NCBI GenBank assembly: GCA_965263335.1
Contig: CBDHHE010000001.1
Location: 4,216,001-4,280,000, forward strand
From: Thermohalobaculum sp965263335
Lineage (GTDB): Bacteria; Pseudomonadota; Alphaproteobacteria; Rhodobacterales; Rhodobacteraceae
Reading direction: 5' to 3'
Length of the DNA stretch: 64,000 nt
This document shows, piece by piece, positions 23,614 to 31,351 of this stretch. The stretch's first letter is position 1, and each line of letters starts with the position of its first letter. The translations under genes were made by a program, and so were the position numbers. The notes under the pieces were generated by a model. The model made no database searches and had not been told where the DNA came from. It was given only the letters and a program-made list of their open reading frames with translations.

Positions 23614-24546
23614 TCAGATTTGCGTGACCCGGTAGCCTGCGCGTGGGAAGTGAACGCACACCGTGCCGGCCCGGTCCGAAACCCGGTCGATTGCGATCTC
23701 ATCGCGTGCAACAAGGCGCACGACGCCATCGACCGCCTGCTCTCCACCATCCAGGTCCGGGGCGATCTGCACACGCATGCCGGGCTGAAGCCCCTGCGGG
23801 TCCAAGTTGTCCGCCGTCTCTGGTGTTGCGGGCTCGGATGTTCTGGCGACTTCGATCGCATCGCTCGCCGTCATCGGTGAAGACGTGCCGGATCCGATCT
23901 CGGCCATCCGCGTCTCCCACGCTTTGAGCGCCGTGAACTGATCGAGGAAGCCTGGGCCGTCTGCCCAGCGGCCGCGCAGGAACCAGACGATGTGCCAGGT
24001 GAGCACATCAGGCAACCCAGGTGCATCCCCGAGCATGAATCGCCTGCCTGTGGCAAGGCGCTGGTCGACCCAGCCAATATGAGCCCGCGCCTGCGCAGCC
24101 AGATGCGGCAGCTCGGCATTTGCGGCTTTCAACCGATCGGCCCAGTCCTCGCCCAGATAGAGCCTGCCGCGATCTGCGGCGAACGCCGGGTCCAGCGCGT
24201 CCCCGGCCGCGCCCAGGACGATCTTGAGCGCAAGGGTGAACAGCTCGCCATCCGACCACCGGCTCACCGCGACGGCCATACCGTTTGCACCGCCCGGAAA
24301 GAAAGTGGGCTCGGGCTGGCGCCGCTCGATCTCGCGCAAGATGCATTGGCTGTCACAATAGATGTCAGCGCCGATCTGCATGACCGGGGTCCGCCGGTAA
24401 CCGCCTGTGAGTTCGGTCAAGTCCGGTTTGGGCGGCAGGCGCGGTATCTCGACGTCCCGCCATGCGAGGCCTTTGATGCCAAAGCCCTTGCGCACTTTCT
24501 CGGCAACGGGGCTCTGTGGATAGTTGTGCAGAATGATCTCGGTCAT
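23614..24546 (-). CDS. Glutathione S-transferase family protein with extra C-terminal domain
   Basis: The 310-residue protein has a thioredoxin-fold N-terminal domain (LHNYPQSPVAEKVRKGFG, with the glutathione-contact block CDSQCILREIE near residue 62). An all-helical GST domain runs to about residue 220. A further 80 residues, rich in beta-strand character (GMRVQIAPDLDGG to the end), are absent from ordinary GSTs of about 210 residues. The ATG at 24546 is chosen over the adjacent ATG at 24549 because GGAG is better spaced from it. The open frame further upstream lacks GST features and overlaps the next gene out of frame. The substrate is unknown. It lies 38 bases downstream of the DUF4440-type gene and may be co-transcribed with it. 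Confidence 0.85.
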   Translation of the reverse strand: MTEIILHNYPQSPVAEKVRKGFGIKGLAWRDVEIPRLPPKPDLTELTGGYRRTPVMQIGADIYCDSQCILREIERRQPEPTFFPGGANGMAVAVSRWSDGELFTLALKIVLGAAGDALDPAFAADRGRLYLGEDWADRLKAANAELPHLAAQARAHIGWVDQRLATGRRFMLGDAPGLPDVLTWHIVWFLRGRWADGPGFLDQFTALKAWETRMAEIGSGTSSPMTASDAIEVARTSEPATPETADNLDPQGLQPGMRVQIAPDLDGGEQAVDGVVRLVARDEIAIDRVSDRAGTVCVHFPRAGYRVTQI

Positions 24547-24584
24547 CATTGCTCCATGACGCGGATGGCGGTGTCTGCCGTGGG

Positions 24585-25025
24585 TTATCGATCGCTCGTA
24601 CCAGAGACCGCAGTCTCGTGGAGATGGCGCCAGATCAGGTGTCGCCCCTGGACCGAGAACAGCACCGTGGATCGGCGTAGATTCTCGGGCGGAACGCTGT
24701 TGCGGGCCCCCGACTGCGCTTCGATGTAGGTCGCGTGTATCAGCCGCGCCTTGGGATAGGTGCCTAAAAGACGCGGGTCCCGGATTTCGATCTGAAAGTC
24801 CGGATTTGATCCATGCGCGTCCCTGATCGGATCGATCAGCTCGGAGAGCGACAGAACGCGCCCGGCTGGCTGAATGTTTTCGAACTCCGGTGACAGCATG
24901 TCCGTAAAGGCCGCATCGAAGCTTTCCGCGGGTTCGTCGCCGCGAAACCAGCCCGCAATGAAATCGTGCAGACGCTTGATTTCTTCGACCGCTGCGGTGT
25001 GCGGATCGCTGAAAGGGTCTGTCAT
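24585..25025 (-). CDS. DUF4440/SnoaL-like (NTF2-fold) protein
   Basis: The protein of 146 residues begins MTDPFSDPHTAAVEEIKRLH. Its pattern of an N-terminal helix pair (HDFIAGWFRGD), a strand-rich middle and an ending such as TVLFSVQGRHLIWRHLHET fits the cone-shaped NTF2-like fold of DUF4440 proteins. Members are small ligand-binding proteins or enzymes without a shared reaction. The ATG at 25025 is chosen over an upstream frame (open to 25274) because the upstream part is low-complexity and overlaps the phosphatase gene antisense to its coding logic. The GST-like gene follows after 38 bases. Function unassigned. Confidence 0.72.
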   Translation of the reverse strand: MTDPFSDPHTAAVEEIKRLHDFIAGWFRGDEPAESFDAAFTDMLSPEFENIQPAGRVLSLSELIDPIRDAHGSNPDFQIEIRDPRLLGTYPKARLIHATYIEAQSGARNSVPPENLRRSTVLFSVQGRHLIWRHLHETAVSGTSDR

Positions 25026-25128
25026 GCGAGCCAGTGCCTGATTGCGGATGATCGTGATGCACCGACTCAGCACGTCGGCACTGAGCAAGCCTAGGACACA
25101 CGTGGGCGGCGCGAAAGCCCTGCTGGTT

Positions 25129-26451
25129 CTAGTGCGCACCGGGGAGGGAAAGAAGAAGGCCGGACACGTCGTCTGTGAACCGATCCTGATCCGAGAAGTC
25201 GCGCATCGCGGCGAGCAGCGCATCAAGAACCTCGGTGTCGGACCGGTCCAAGGTCTGGGCCAGAACGTCGGCAAGGCGTCTGGTCTCGAAGAGCGATTGA
25301 TCCGGAGCTTCGCACTCGATGATGCCGTCCGAGTACAGGAACAACCGTGCGCCCGGCTCGAGCGTGACGCTCTCGGTTTCGTACTGAAGCGCCGGGATCA
25401 GGCCGATGGGCGGGCCGCCGTCGCCCACGAACCGCACTTCTCCGTCGGGCGCGATCAGAGCGGGCGGGGGGTGCCCGGCCTGACAGAAGTGCATTTCGCC
25501 CGCATCGACATCGATGATGGCATAGATCATCGTGAAGTACTGATCCGTATCAGCGTCATCCTGTATCCGCTCGTTCAGCGCGGCTGCAACGAATGCGGGG
25601 TCGCGGAGCGAAAGCCCGCCCCCCGGCTCCTGCTCCACGGCAATGCTCTCTTCGATATGGTGGGGTCGGAGCAGGGCCGACAGCCGGGCCGTCAGCAGTG
25701 CCGAGGAGACGCCATGACCCGAGACATCGATGCAGTAGACGGCGATCTGGCCTTCGCTGACGGCGAAGAATCCCACGAGATCGCCGCCGACATGACCCGC
25801 CGGCTGGTAACAGATGCCGATACGGGCTGTACCGCACCGGTTCTCGCGAGGAGGGATCAGTGCCTGCTGCAGCTTGGCGGCCGCCCGCAGGTCTGCGTCG
25901 ATTTCAGCATAGAGGGCGTTCAGCCGCTCGAAGGCCTCCGAGACTCGCCTGTTCTTGTCGATAAGGTCGTCCTGCATGCGCAGCAGCCGGTGCCCCGCTC
26001 GCATCCGCGCCAGCAGTTCACCCATGTTGAGCGGCTTCGAGAGAAAGTCGTCCGCGCCGGCGTCCAGGCCTTCGCTGACGGCATTCTTCTCCCGCTTCGA
26101 GGTCATCAGGATGAAGTAGGTGTATCCCGGGTTCGCCAGTGCCCGCACCTCTTTGCAGAGCGCGGGTCCGCTGAGACCGGGCATCATCCAGTCGGAAATG
26201 ATGAAATCCACTGCGCGATCACGACACACGCCCAGTGCCGCTTCACCGCTCGACGCCTCGACCACATCGAGTTTCCACTTCCGAAGCAGAAGCTTCAACG
26301 TAGTACGCTGAGATGCTGAGTCGTCGACAACGAGAACGGTGAGCGGGCGGAACTCGCCCGAGCCATCGATGTCGAATGGGGATGCGCTCGCCGCGCTGTT
26401 CACCGCAACGGAAACGTCCCCGCGTGCGGCGCCATCATCCGGCACGATCAC
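25129..26451 (-). CDS. Response regulator with PP2C (RsbU/SpoIIE-type) phosphatase output
   Basis: The 440-residue protein has a receiver domain (about 36-150) with acidic pocket Asp43/Asp44, phospho-acceptor Asp87 in ISDWMMPG and the conserved Lys in LSKPLN. A coiled linker (about 155-200, LIDKNRRVSEAFERLNALYAE) follows. The PP2C-type Ser/Thr phosphatase has metal motifs GGDLVGFF, DVSGHG, AGHPPP and YSDGIIE. Such proteins dephosphorylate an anti-anti-sigma factor when the receiver is phosphorylated. The STAS and HATPase genes immediately upstream on the same strand are the expected partners, which makes a complete partner-switching module. A sensor kinase for the receiver and a target sigma factor are not in the window. 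Confidence 0.93.
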   Translation of the reverse strand: MIVPDDGAARGDVSVAVNSAASASPFDIDGSGEFRPLTVLVVDDSASQRTTLKLLLRKWKLDVVEASSGEAALGVCRDRAVDFIISDWMMPGLSGPALCKEVRALANPGYTYFILMTSKREKNAVSEGLDAGADDFLSKPLNMGELLARMRAGHRLLRMQDDLIDKNRRVSEAFERLNALYAEIDADLRAAAKLQQALIPPRENRCGTARIGICYQPAGHVGGDLVGFFAVSEGQIAVYCIDVSGHGVSSALLTARLSALLRPHHIEESIAVEQEPGGGLSLRDPAFVAAALNERIQDDADTDQYFTMIYAIIDVDAGEMHFCQAGHPPPALIAPDGEVRFVGDGGPPIGLIPALQYETESVTLEPGARLFLYSDGIIECEAPDQSLFETRRLADVLAQTLDRSDTEVLDALLAAMRDFSDQDRFTDDVSGLLLSLPGAH

Positions 26452-26496
26452 ACTCGCAGCTGCTGGCCTGGGAGGACGCGGACATCGCGGGAACGG

Positions 26497-26964
26497 CTAG
26501 AGCCATTTCTCCAGTCGCAGCACGTTGCAGCCGTTGCGACGCTCATATTTGATCGCATCCATCTGCGAGCGGATCAGAATCCAACCGAACCCCCCCTCCG
26601 GTAGAGAATCATAGTCGGTTTCGTCGAAATCCAGCTCCGTTTCAGGGATTTTGCCGCCTGGCATCGGGCAACCTTCATCCATCAGCGTGATCGCCACGCG
26701 CTGTTCAAAAAAGTCGAGCGACACTGAGATGGGTTTGTCAGGCGCACCACCATAGGCGTGCTTGACGATGTTGTTCAGGGCTTCGGCGACGCAGATTCTC
26801 AGGACTTGCGGCGTATCTTCGTGCGGGCCGGTGAATTCCGGTCGCTCGGTGCAGAGGGTGCTGATCCGCTCCGACAAATCCGCGGCCAGCGCATAGCTGC
26901 TTACAATAGAGAACTGCGGCATCTCAGGTTGTTTCGCAGTGACATGTGCCGACGACACTGTCAT
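26497..26964 (-). CDS. Anti-sigma regulatory Ser/Thr kinase (RsbW-type HATPase)
   Basis: The 155-residue GHKL-fold protein has an N-box EALNNIVKHAYGG (Glu61, Asn64 or Asn65), a G1 box MDEGCPMPG (Asp96) and a glycine-rich lid GGFGWILIRS. In partner switching it phosphorylates the STAS anti-anti-sigma protein on Ser and binds a sigma factor or another target when free. The ATG at 26964 lies 5 bases after the STAS gene stop; the longer frame to 27099 would overlap that gene. No strong ribosome site is seen, so translation probably depends on coupling to the STAS gene. The phosphatase gene follows after 45 bases. Confidence 0.88.
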   Translation of the reverse strand: MTVSSAHVTAKQPEMPQFSIVSSYALAADLSERISTLCTERPEFTGPHEDTPQVLRICVAEALNNIVKHAYGGAPDKPISVSLDFFEQRVAITLMDEGCPMPGGKIPETELDFDETDYDSLPEGGFGWILIRSQMDAIKYERRNGCNVLRLEKWL

Positions 26965-26969
26965 GGAGA

Positions 26970-27329
26970 TCAAGCGCTTGCGCGCGGCGATTGCGCGGAG
27001 AGTGCAATGTGTGCGGCCTCCGCGCTCGGGTGGATCCGAAACACCTTGTCCATGCGGGTGAGCTTGAAGACCTTGAGCACCGTGGGCGTCAGGCTGCAAA
27101 GCTCGAGTACACGGTTCCGGCCCAAGTTCTTGATGACACCGACGATGGCGCCGAGCCCGGTGCTGTCGACGAATGTCACGGGCGACATGTCCAAGACGAA
27201 CTTCTCGCCGCCTTTCTCGACCTGTTCGAGCACGGCATCACGAAAGACACGCGCGTTGGATGCATCGAGGCGCGGCTCACCCAATGTGATCACCCTTACA
27301 TCGTCGCGCGTTTCGAAATTCAGCCGCAT
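26970..27329 (-). CDS. STAS-domain anti-anti-sigma factor (SpoIIAA/RsbV type)
   Basis: The 119-residue protein is a single STAS domain with the phosphorylation-site signature FVDSTGLGAIVG (Ser56). The start MRLNFETRDDVRVITL at 27329 gives the normal family length; the frame is open to 27395 but the extra residues are not STAS-like. Unphosphorylated protein would bind the HATPase and release its target; the PP2C protein would reset it. It is first in the module STAS-HATPase-response regulator/phosphatase. The 74-base gap to the transporter stop at 27404 must hold its promoter unless transcription continues from the transporter operon; no clear -35/-10 pair is seen. Confidence 0.92.
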   Translation of the reverse strand: MRLNFETRDDVRVITLGEPRLDASNARVFRDAVLEQVEKGGEKFVLDMSPVTFVDSTGLGAIVGVIKNLGRNRVLELCSLTPTVLKVFKLTRMDKVFRIHPSAEAAHIALSAQSPRASA

Positions 27330-27403
27330 GCCAGCAACTCCCGGACCAAAACTGCGAGAGCACCCTAGCCGCAAAGAGTAACCACAACCTTTCACGCAGC
27401 CCG

Positions 27404-28357
27404 CTACATCCGTTGCCTTGCCTCCAGCCAGTTGGCAACCGGGCGGATGACCAGCGGTGTGAAGTACATGGGGAACTGGTAGAGCGCGATGAACAGCGTG
27501 AACAAGAGGTTCTCAGGCAGCACCGCAAGCGAGAGCGCGGCATTGCGGTTGCCCCATACGAGGGCTGTTGCGCCGCCGGTCTCGCGCCCGCCAATGCGCC
27601 AGCACAGAGGGAGCGTGGCGATCTGGACGCCGAGGTTGAGAAAACAGGCGAGCACAATTGTGGTCAACGCATATAGGGGGACCGCAATGATCAGCGCGAG
27701 CATCCCGTCAAAGAGCGGAAACAGGAAAACAACCAGCACGATCGCGGCAAGTCCATCGAACGCTTGTCTTTGACGCTCGATCGTTTTCGCGCCGATCAGC
27801 CTGCGGGCAACCACGGCACCCAAGGATGCCGCGCCGATCAACAGCCCGAGGCGCAGCATCATCTCGGCGGTTTCGATCGGCACGTTTTCGCCCAACAGAA
27901 GACGTGCCATCAGCGGCATTGAGATCGGTGCGATGACGCTCCCGAGCACGGTGAGTTCGATTGCAAACGCCGCATCGAACCCCAGCAGGAAGCAAAAGGC
28001 AGCGGCCGAACCCAGCGGGGGACCGGAGCCGGTATAGACAACCGCCGCGATGTGGCCCTCATCGAGCCCCCCCAGCGTGGCGATCGCCCAAAAGACAGAA
28101 GGGGTGACAACCATCAGGATCACGACCAGCCCCAGGTTGCGCAGCAGGCGCTGCGGGCCGATGGCGCGTCGTGCAACCATGCCAAGATCGATGCGGGTCA
28201 TGGCGAGTGCAAAGAGGAACGCGACCCAGAAGGGCACAGTGCCGGCGAGCAGTGATCCGGGTCCCGGTACGAACAGCGCGCCGATGACTCCGAACGCGAG
28301 GACCCATTGCGCCCGCTGGCCAGTCCATCTGAGTGCGCCAAGCACGCTAGCCGCCAC
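27404..28357 (-). CDS. Bile acid:sodium symporter (BASS)-like transporter
   Basis: The 317-residue inner-membrane protein has about nine or ten hydrophobic helices throughout. GNRNAALSLAVLP matches the conserved GNRN segment of BASS-superfamily transporters, and YTGSGPPLGSAAAFCF sits at the first crossover region. These carriers move organic anions with sodium. The GTG start lies inside the dctM-like gene and overlaps its end by 11 bases, so the two are translationally coupled, which is unusual for two unrelated transporter classes. It is the last gene of the leftward operon that starts at 35396. The substrate may be an efflux product or a second form of the TRAP substrate (inference). Confidence 0.82.
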   Translation of the reverse strand: MAASVLGALRWTGQRAQWVLAFGVIGALFVPGPGSLLAGTVPFWVAFLFALAMTRIDLGMVARRAIGPQRLLRNLGLVVILMVVTPSVFWAIATLGGLDEGHIAAVVYTGSGPPLGSAAAFCFLLGFDAAFAIELTVLGSVIAPISMPLMARLLLGENVPIETAEMMLRLGLLIGAASLGAVVARRLIGAKTIERQRQAFDGLAAIVLVVFLFPLFDGMLALIIAVPLYALTTIVLACFLNLGVQIATLPLCWRIGGRETGGATALVWGNRNAALSLAVLPENLLFTLFIALYQFPMYFTPLVIRPVANWLEARQRM

Positions 28358-29657
28358 GATTTCGCAAGTTCTCGGGAAGCCAGGTTGCCAATTCGGGAAA
28401 CGCGACCAGGATTGCCACCATCAGGCACATGATCAGGAACATCGGCGCGGCGGTCTTGGAGATGTACCCGATCTCGTGGCGCGTCATGCCCTGCAGCACG
28501 AAGAGATTGAACCCGATCGGCGGCGTGATCTGAGCCATCTCGACCACGACAACAATGAAGATGCCGAACCATATCACGTCGATGCCGGCCTGACGCACCA
28601 TGGTCTCGACAACCGCCATGGTCAGCACAACCGAGGAGATGCCGTCGAGAAACATGCCGATGATGATGTAGAAGACCGTCAGCGCCGCAATCAGCGCGAT
28701 GGGAGAGAGGTTCTGCTCGGCGATCCAGGCCGCAAGCGCCCGCGGCAGTCCGGTGAAGCCCATCGAGAGCGACAGGAATGCCGCTCCCATCAGGATCAGT
28801 GCGATCATCGCCGAGGTGCGGGTGGCACCCATCAGGCTTTCGACGAAGGTTGCTGGTGTCAGCGAGCCCTGGGCCAGCGCGAGGGTCAGCGCGCCGATCA
28901 CACCGAAGGCCGCCGCTTCAGTGGCTGTGGCGAAGCCGAAATACATCGATCCGATGACCAACATCACCAGCAGGATCACCGGGATGAGAAAGCGCGAATT
29001 CCAGAGCCGCTGGGAAAGCGGCATCGGTGCGTCCGCCTCCGGTCGTTGTCCGGGCAGCATGTAGTGCCAGCAGACCACGTAGATCATGAAGAGGCCGGCC
29101 AGCACGAGCCCCGGCAGCACCCCGGCCATGAAGAGCTGGGTGATCGACTCGTTGATGGTGACGCCGTAGACGATCAGCGTCAGAGATGGCGGGATCATCA
29201 GGCCCAGTGTGGCAGAACCCGCCAGCGTGCCGATGGTCATGAACTCGGGGTAGCCGCGCCGACGCAGTTCGGGAATCGACATCTTGCCCACCGTCGTGAG
29301 CGTGGCGGCAGATGAGCCGGAGACCGCGGCAAAGATCGTGCAGCCTACGACGTTTGTATGCAACAGCCCCCCAGGCAGCCGTGCCATCCAGGGTGCAAGT
29401 CCGCGGAACATGTCCTCGGACAATCGCGTCCGGAACAGGATCTCTCCCATCCAGATGAAGAGGGGCAGCGCGGTCAGCGTCCAGCTCGACGACGTGGTCC
29501 AGATGGTCGTGATCATCGCATCGCCGGCTGGTCGCGACGTGAAGAGCTCGACACCGATATAGGCCACGCCCATCAGCGCGAGGCCCACCCACACGCCGGT
29601 CCCGAGGAGCAGGAACAGCACGAAGAGAAAGATCGCCGTGAGATAGATCTGGTCCAT
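28347..29657 (-). CDS. TRAP transporter large permease subunit (DctM family)
   Basis: The 436-residue protein has about twelve hydrophobic segments and the DctM signatures ALPLFIWMGEILF, FAAVSGSSAATLTTVG and LGLMIPPSLTLIVYGV. It forms the sodium-driven transport channel of a tripartite ATP-independent periplasmic transporter with the small subunit 4 bases upstream and the DctP-like binding protein beyond that. Its end overlaps the BASS-like gene by 11 bases. The length is normal for the family and no internal break is visible. Substrate specificity resides in the binding protein. Confidence 0.95.
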   Translation of the reverse strand: MDQIYLTAIFLFVLFLLLGTGVWVGLALMGVAYIGVELFTSRPAGDAMITTIWTTSSSWTLTALPLFIWMGEILFRTRLSEDMFRGLAPWMARLPGGLLHTNVVGCTIFAAVSGSSAATLTTVGKMSIPELRRRGYPEFMTIGTLAGSATLGLMIPPSLTLIVYGVTINESITQLFMAGVLPGLVLAGLFMIYVVCWHYMLPGQRPEADAPMPLSQRLWNSRFLIPVILLVMLVIGSMYFGFATATEAAAFGVIGALTLALAQGSLTPATFVESLMGATRTSAMIALILMGAAFLSLSMGFTGLPRALAAWIAEQNLSPIALIAALTVFYIIIGMFLDGISSVVLTMAVVETMVRQAGIDVIWFGIFIVVVVEMAQITPPIGFNLFVLQGMTRHEIGYISKTAAPMFLIMCLMVAILVAFPELATWLPENLRNRGG

Positions 29658-29661
29658 CGCG

Positions 29662-30180
29662 CTACTCCGCCTGCTCGGAGACGTCGGGGGTCTCGACGCC
29701 CATGTGATCGGAGAAGATCAACCGGAGCAGATGATCCCAGAGAGCGATTGCCAGAAGCACCGACCCGATCGACATCGAAAGCTGCGGTATCCAGATCGGC
29801 GTGGCATCCAGGCCCTGACTGATATCATTGAGCTTTTCCGACCAGATATTGGCCTTGACCGCATAGCGCGCGAAGAAGGTCGCCGTGATCGCTGCGACCG
29901 CGTAGCACCAGATCTCGCCCCAGCGCCGCCAGTGCCCGAGCTTGCCGAGAAGCAAGGTCACCCGGATGTGTGCGCCTCGGTTCAGCGCATAGGCAAGGGC
30001 GAAGAAGGAGGATGCGGCCATGCAGTAGCCCGCATAGTCGGTTGCACCCGGAAAGACCAAACCCGTCCAGCGCGCCACCATCTGCATCACGATGAGAACG
30101 AGAATCGCGATCAGGAAGAGCGCCCCGACCGCGCCGCCTGCAAGGTAGATCAGGTCCAGGGTCCGTCTCAAAGCGTTCAT
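29662..30180 (-). CDS. TRAP transporter small permease subunit (DctQ family)
   Basis: The 172-residue protein has four predicted membrane helices, with the family pattern VMQMVARWTGLVFPGATDYAGY in helix 2 (shown in part) and a conserved Arg-Gly-Ala-His-Ile-Arg segment (NRGAHIRVTLL) after it. It partners the large subunit, which starts 4 bases downstream. The gap of 176 bases to the binding-protein gene upstream contains a stem-loop and short repeats. Such a spacer is common in TRAP operons and lets the binding protein be made in excess. Confidence 0.93.
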   Translation of the reverse strand: MNALRRTLDLIYLAGGAVGALFLIAILVLIVMQMVARWTGLVFPGATDYAGYCMAASSFFALAYALNRGAHIRVTLLLGKLGHWRRWGEIWCYAVAAITATFFARYAVKANIWSEKLNDISQGLDATPIWIPQLSMSIGSVLLAIALWDHLLRLIFSDHMGVETPDVSEQAE

Positions 30181-30233
30181 GCCGCTCCCCGTCAGATCGG
30201 CTCAGGCACGGGCCCGCCAAGCCTGAATATCTT

Positions 30234-30274
30234 CATGCACGAATGATGCACACTGCATGCACGAACCATGCACC
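30234..30274. repeat. Short CATGCACGAA-type repeats in the dctP-dctQ spacer
   Basis: CATGCACGAA occurs at 30234-30243 and again at 30256-30265, and further TGCAC copies lie at 30247-30251 and 30268-30272. Four TGCAC units therefore fall within about 40 bases, with a palindromic GCATGC at the second copy. They lie between the dctP stop and the dctQ start. The purpose is unknown; chance enrichment is possible. Confidence 0.4.
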
Positions 30275-30317
30275 GGACGGGCGCCAGTCGGCCAATCGGC
30301 GTTGCATGGGTGGATGA

Positions 30318-30346
30318 GGACGGGCGTTGACCGTGCACGCCCGTCC
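30318..30346 (-). terminator. Stem-loop after dctP-like gene, probable attenuator or mRNA stabiliser
   Basis: GGACGGGCG and CGCCCGTCC (30318-30326 and 30338-30346) form a perfect 9-bp stem with an 11-base loop, 11 bases past the dctP-like stop on the minus strand. There is no U-tract, so partial termination or protection of the binding-protein mRNA is more likely than full stop. Confidence 0.55.
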
Positions 30347-30356
30347 CCGGTTGCGT

Positions 30357-31322
30357 CTAGTTGCTCTTGTAGGCGTCGATGATCGCCTGACCCTCGGCGC
30401 CGGCGGCATCGGTCCACTCGGCGGCCATGGTCTCGCCGATCTCGTTCAGCTCGCCAACCAGACCGTCACCGGCCTTGCCGACGGTCATGCCGCCGTCGCG
30501 CAGTCCGTTGAGCGTGAAGTCTGTGTACTGAACCGCGCGCCAGTGCCCGGCATACTCGGCCAGCTCGGCGCACCCGCGGATCGCCGCCTTGTTCGCGTCG
30601 GATACGCCACCCCAGGTGTCCTTGTTCACGAACACATGGTTGCGGGGCATCCAGGCGTCGACCTCGTAGAAGTGGGTCAGGTGCTCCCAGACCTTGCGGT
30701 CATAGCCGGTGGCGCCTGACGAGATCATCGACTCGGCGACACCCGTTGCGAAGGCCTGGCTGATCTCGGCGGCCTCGATCTGTACGGGGAGCATGCCCGT
30801 CAGCTCGGCCAGTCGCGCCGTTGCCGTGTTATAGGAGCGGAACTTGACGCCCTGCATGTCGGCGACAGAATTGACTTCCTTCTTGAAGTAGAGCCCCTGC
30901 GGCGGCCAAGGGGTCGCGTAGAGCAGCACAAGGTTCTGCTCGTCCAGGAGCTTCTCGTAGGTCGGCTTCGCCGCATCCCAGAGTGCTGCGGATTGTTCGA
31001 ACGTCGTCGCCAGGAACGGAATCGAGTCGATCCCGAAGACCGCGTTCTCGTTCTGGTGGGCCGACAAGAGCCGCTCGCCGATCGGCGCCTGTCCGGTCTG
31101 AACCGCACGCTTGATCTCGTTGCCCTTGAACAGCGAGCCACCCGGATGCACCGTGATGGTGATCTCGCCGCCGGTTGCCGTGCCGACACAGGCAGCGAAG
31201 GCCTTGCCGGTCTGGCTGTGATAGTTCGAATCCGCATAGGCCATGGGCATGTCCCAGTTCTCGGCCGCGGCGGTACCGGCGCTCAGAGCGAGGGCGGCGG
31301 TCACTCCCAGTAGTCTCTTCAT
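30357..31322 (-). CDS. TRAP transporter substrate-binding protein (DctP family)
   Basis: The 321-residue protein has a cleavable signal peptide (MKRLLGVTAALALSAGTAAA) and the DctP fold. KFRSYNTATARLAELTG contains the conserved Arg that forms a salt bridge with a carboxylate ligand, and PVQIEAAEISQAFATG is the typical hinge segment. It captures an organic acid in the periplasm for the DctQ/DctM pair. The gene order after a DadA-like oxidase and an enolase-superfamily enzyme suggests an amino or hydroxy acid. A GGGAGA ribosome site precedes the ATG. Ectoine-type (Ueh/Teh) genes were considered, but the matching catabolic genes are missing. Confidence 0.94.
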   Translation of the reverse strand: MKRLLGVTAALALSAGTAAAENWDMPMAYADSNYHSQTGKAFAACVGTATGGEITITVHPGGSLFKGNEIKRAVQTGQAPIGERLLSAHQNENAVFGIDSIPFLATTFEQSAALWDAAKPTYEKLLDEQNLVLLYATPWPPQGLYFKKEVNSVADMQGVKFRSYNTATARLAELTGMLPVQIEAAEISQAFATGVAESMISSGATGYDRKVWEHLTHFYEVDAWMPRNHVFVNKDTWGGVSDANKAAIRGCAELAEYAGHWRAVQYTDFTLNGLRDGGMTVGKAGDGLVGELNEIGETMAAEWTDAAGAEGQAIIDAYKSN

Positions 31323-31351
31323 TTTTTTCTCCCTGTCTTGCCCTTGCGAGG

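Noticed and set aside
24550..25101. In-frame N-terminal extension of the GST-like gene
   Set aside because: It overlaps the DUF4440 gene in another frame and lacks GST similarity; the ribosome site supports the start at 24546.
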